From Onchocerca volvulus (Eukaryota > Nematoda > Chromadorea > Rhabditida > Onchocercidae): a stretch of DNA of 64,000 bases. The stretch is taken from the NCBI GenBank assembly GCA_000499405.2, contig HG738138.1, forward strand, positions 15,144,554 to 15,208,553, given 5' to 3'. Positions 62,101 through 64,000 of this stretch are shown piece by piece. Position numbers and translations under genes: made by a program. The notes below the pieces were generated by a model, which saw nothing but the letters and a program-made list of their open reading frames with translations, searched no databases and was not told where the DNA came from. Positions within the stretch are counted from its first letter, which is position 1, and the number at the start of each line of letters is the position of its first letter.

Positions 62101-63603
62101 TAGAATTTATTTGAACAAAATTCAGCATCAATAAATTTGAACGTCGATTATATGTGATCAAGAACAATGATTATATACATATATATCCTCAAATGTTTAA
62201 TAACTCACATCATCACATACTTTGGTGCATATCCCAAAGCAATGGAAGTTTTATTTTTCCTCTTTTTTTAAAATATTCACACGGATAAAAAAAAGATGGT
62301 TAAAATACAAGCAAGAAAATTAGTTTCGAGAAAGGGTCAACAAATTAAGTGCAGATTAATAAACTGGTATGTAACGAAAATATTATGTGAACTTGGCTGA
62401 TTTGACCTTATGGAAATTGAACGTAATTATTATTAACTATTCCCTTGAATACTTTGTATAATACTGTTAACATATAAAAGAAAAAAGAAAATATTCTAGT
62501 ATCCTGAAAGTACAGAGTTAAGCGAATTAGAATTCAGAATTTAAGGTTAGCGTCTCAGATTAATGTATTTTTCATCAAAGGTGGATATTAGCAAAATACA
62601 TTCCTCACTGAAAACAAAAAAAGTTCAGTGACTTGGAATAATAAATTATTATCAAATAGCACAGTAATATTAGTTTAAAATACCGAATAATAGCGCGAAT
62701 AAACGATATCACTCTTCTAAATCGTTTAATCTTACTTTCATCCAACAAAAAAAGCTTCTTGTGGGTGATGGCTCAACTGATTTTATATTTCTTGAAAGTT
62801 CATAATCAACATTATTTTTTTCAGTCATTTACAAAAATACATTTTCTCTGAACAATCAAGAAAAAGAAAGAAACTAACCATAAGGAATTTGTCCATTCTC
62901 CAACGATCGATTCGTGGCCATTCATTAGAAATAGTTACTAACATACACTTGACGAACAAAACAGATTCTTCTTCTCTTTCAAATAAATTCAACAGCGAAG
63001 CGATATTATCAGCGAGATGTTCTTGCCATAACATCTTGTCTTGCATCCACATCACATAATGCAATCCTTTCGTCAAATGTACCATTGCTTTATCATCAAA
63101 TTCTGCAAAAAGAAGTTCTCAAAAAAAAGAAAAAAAATTAAAAAAATGTTAATTTTATTTAGTTTCATCTATTTCATTTCCAACAGTCCGCATTTTCTAC
63201 TTTTTTTTCGTCCAAAAAGTCTCGAAACTAAGTTATTCATTTCTCGAATGCCATTGAAAAAGCGAGATAACTTCACGATATTTGTGTTCGCTATCAAGAG
63301 TTTCACTTCTCCTAATAGCAGTTTTTTTTAAAACTATTCAGCAACATGCTGTACGAAATTTTCCGCGAGGCATAAAAAAGATGAAATTCAAGTCTCAAAC
63401 TTATAGATTATAAATACCCTCAACAATTCCGCCTAATACCTCCAAAAATAGATCAAAAAAACCAAGAAAAACGAACCTTGCTTGGCTGATTCAGCTTGAA
63501 TCCAATCACATAGTGTTCGAAAGGCCCGTCGACGAGTGATCGGCTCACCGGATGCCAGTTTCTGCGCAAAAATAATCTCAATTTCGTCTAATTCTGAGTC
63601 CAT
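59129..63603 (-). CDS. rrp-1: Ribosomal RNA processing protein 1 (RRP1/Nop52 family), 9 exons
   Basis: Exons (minus): 63603-63477, 63102-62879, 62090-61979, 61823-61755, 61586-61514, 61143-61014, 60720-60623, 60098-59913, 59249-59129. All introns are GT..AG with matching phases; 1140 nt give 379 residues. The Nop52 signature is clear: KGLHYVMWMQDKMLWQEHLA (residues 54-73), then NEWPRIDRWRMDKFLMLIRR (102-121), then the LKFHFASIYLDEI region (162-174). Residues 246-277 contain FDYGEISKLLFEIGKK and the Arg-rich RRKRLYAVSKK. The C-terminus from about 343 is a Lys/Arg-rich tail ending RKKRKQQKKL, expected for nucleolar localisation. RRP1 proteins act in the nucleolus in 27S pre-rRNA processing and 60S subunit assembly. 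The start ATG at 63603 is the first in frame and gives a normal N-terminus (MDSELDEIEI, then ITRRRAFRTL). The gene is convergent with the zinc-finger gene. The length is short relative to vertebrate RRP1, as the acidic/basic C-terminal extension is reduced. Confidence 0.96.
59495..59542. repeat. Perfect 24-bp tandem duplication in RRP1 intron 8
   Basis: CAATTATGAAGATGAACCAT + ATCT occurs twice in a row without differences, suggesting a recent slippage or duplication event. It lies in the last intron of RRP1. Confidence 0.9.
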
Positions 63604-64000
63604 TAGATCTAAAAATTCATCATTTCACTTGAACAATTAGAATTCGAAATCCAAAAGCTAATAACTCGAATTCAATTCATTATCCTTTTGAACTCATTCA
63701 ATGCAGCTTTTCTACTTATTCATTAATGCAAAGTTGAGAGAAGAAAGTAAAAAATATGACGAATTTCATAAATTTATACGATTAATCGTATTATCAAAAT
63801 TATTATTCAAACTATTCTAGCGTAAAAATATCAATGTCAAAAAACTTTAATACTCGAAACAAAAAATAAATGATGATTGTCAATAATTTTGATCTCTCTT
63901 AGAATATACGCCACGTCAGACAAGTTTCATACAACATATTCATTCGTGAAGAAGACAACAGCAATACAATATCTATTTAAATAGTATCTATTAGTAGTTT
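63604..64000. other. Upstream region of RRP1
   Basis: AT-rich sequence 5' of the RRP1 start codon that probably contains its promoter and 5' UTR. No motif could be assigned, and no other gene is visible to the right edge. Confidence 0.4.

Noticed and set aside
63041..63331. 96-codon plus ORF
   Set aside because: Antisense to RRP1 exon 2 and intron 1.

Overview
This window is AT-rich (roughly 70-75% by eye) eukaryotic DNA. It has many A/T homopolymer runs, trinucleotide microsatellites and genes split into short exons with TTTCAG-type acceptors. The gene content (an FMRFamide-receptor-like GPCR of nematode type, RRP1, a C2H2 zinc-finger protein) and the intron style fit a clade III nematode, most likely filarial. 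No prokaryotic operon, CRISPR array, tRNA or rRNA was seen. Species is not claimed.

Layout. (1) Left edge, minus strand: the 5' end of an unrecognised gene, three exons in 347-1673, running off the left end. (2) About 1.7-42.7 kb: a 41-kb stretch without a conventional long-ORF gene. It holds degenerate tandem duplications (4.3, 5.3, 6.9-7.5, 14.5, 21.5, 26.4, 37.5 kb), microsatellites, several inverted repeats that would fold into hairpins, a GC/CpG-rich island at 7.5-8.4 kb, and scattered exon-like fragments. The best of these is a phase-consistent three-exon small gene (36231-38590, 91 residues). (3) 42758-49624, plus strand: a complete 7-exon, 418-residue GPCR. (4) 49.6-53.0 kb: intergenic, with degenerate repeats at 52.1-52.9 kb. 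(5) 53048-57322, plus strand: a multi-exon gene ending in two C2H2 zinc fingers, with an apparent choice between two alternative exons. (6) 59129-63603, minus strand: a complete 9-exon RRP1 (Nop52 family) ribosome-biogenesis gene of 379 residues, convergent with the zinc-finger gene. Between them (57.6-59.0 kb) lie further exon-like fragments and a 112-codon minus ORF.

The genes do not form a pathway: a neuropeptide-type receptor, a putative DNA-binding nuclear protein and a nucleolar pre-rRNA processing factor are simply neighbours. Exon models were assembled by hand by matching splice signals and reading-frame phase. The GPCR (1257 nt) and RRP1 (1140 nt) models close perfectly in frame, which is strong support. 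Smaller models in the AT-rich desert are much less certain.
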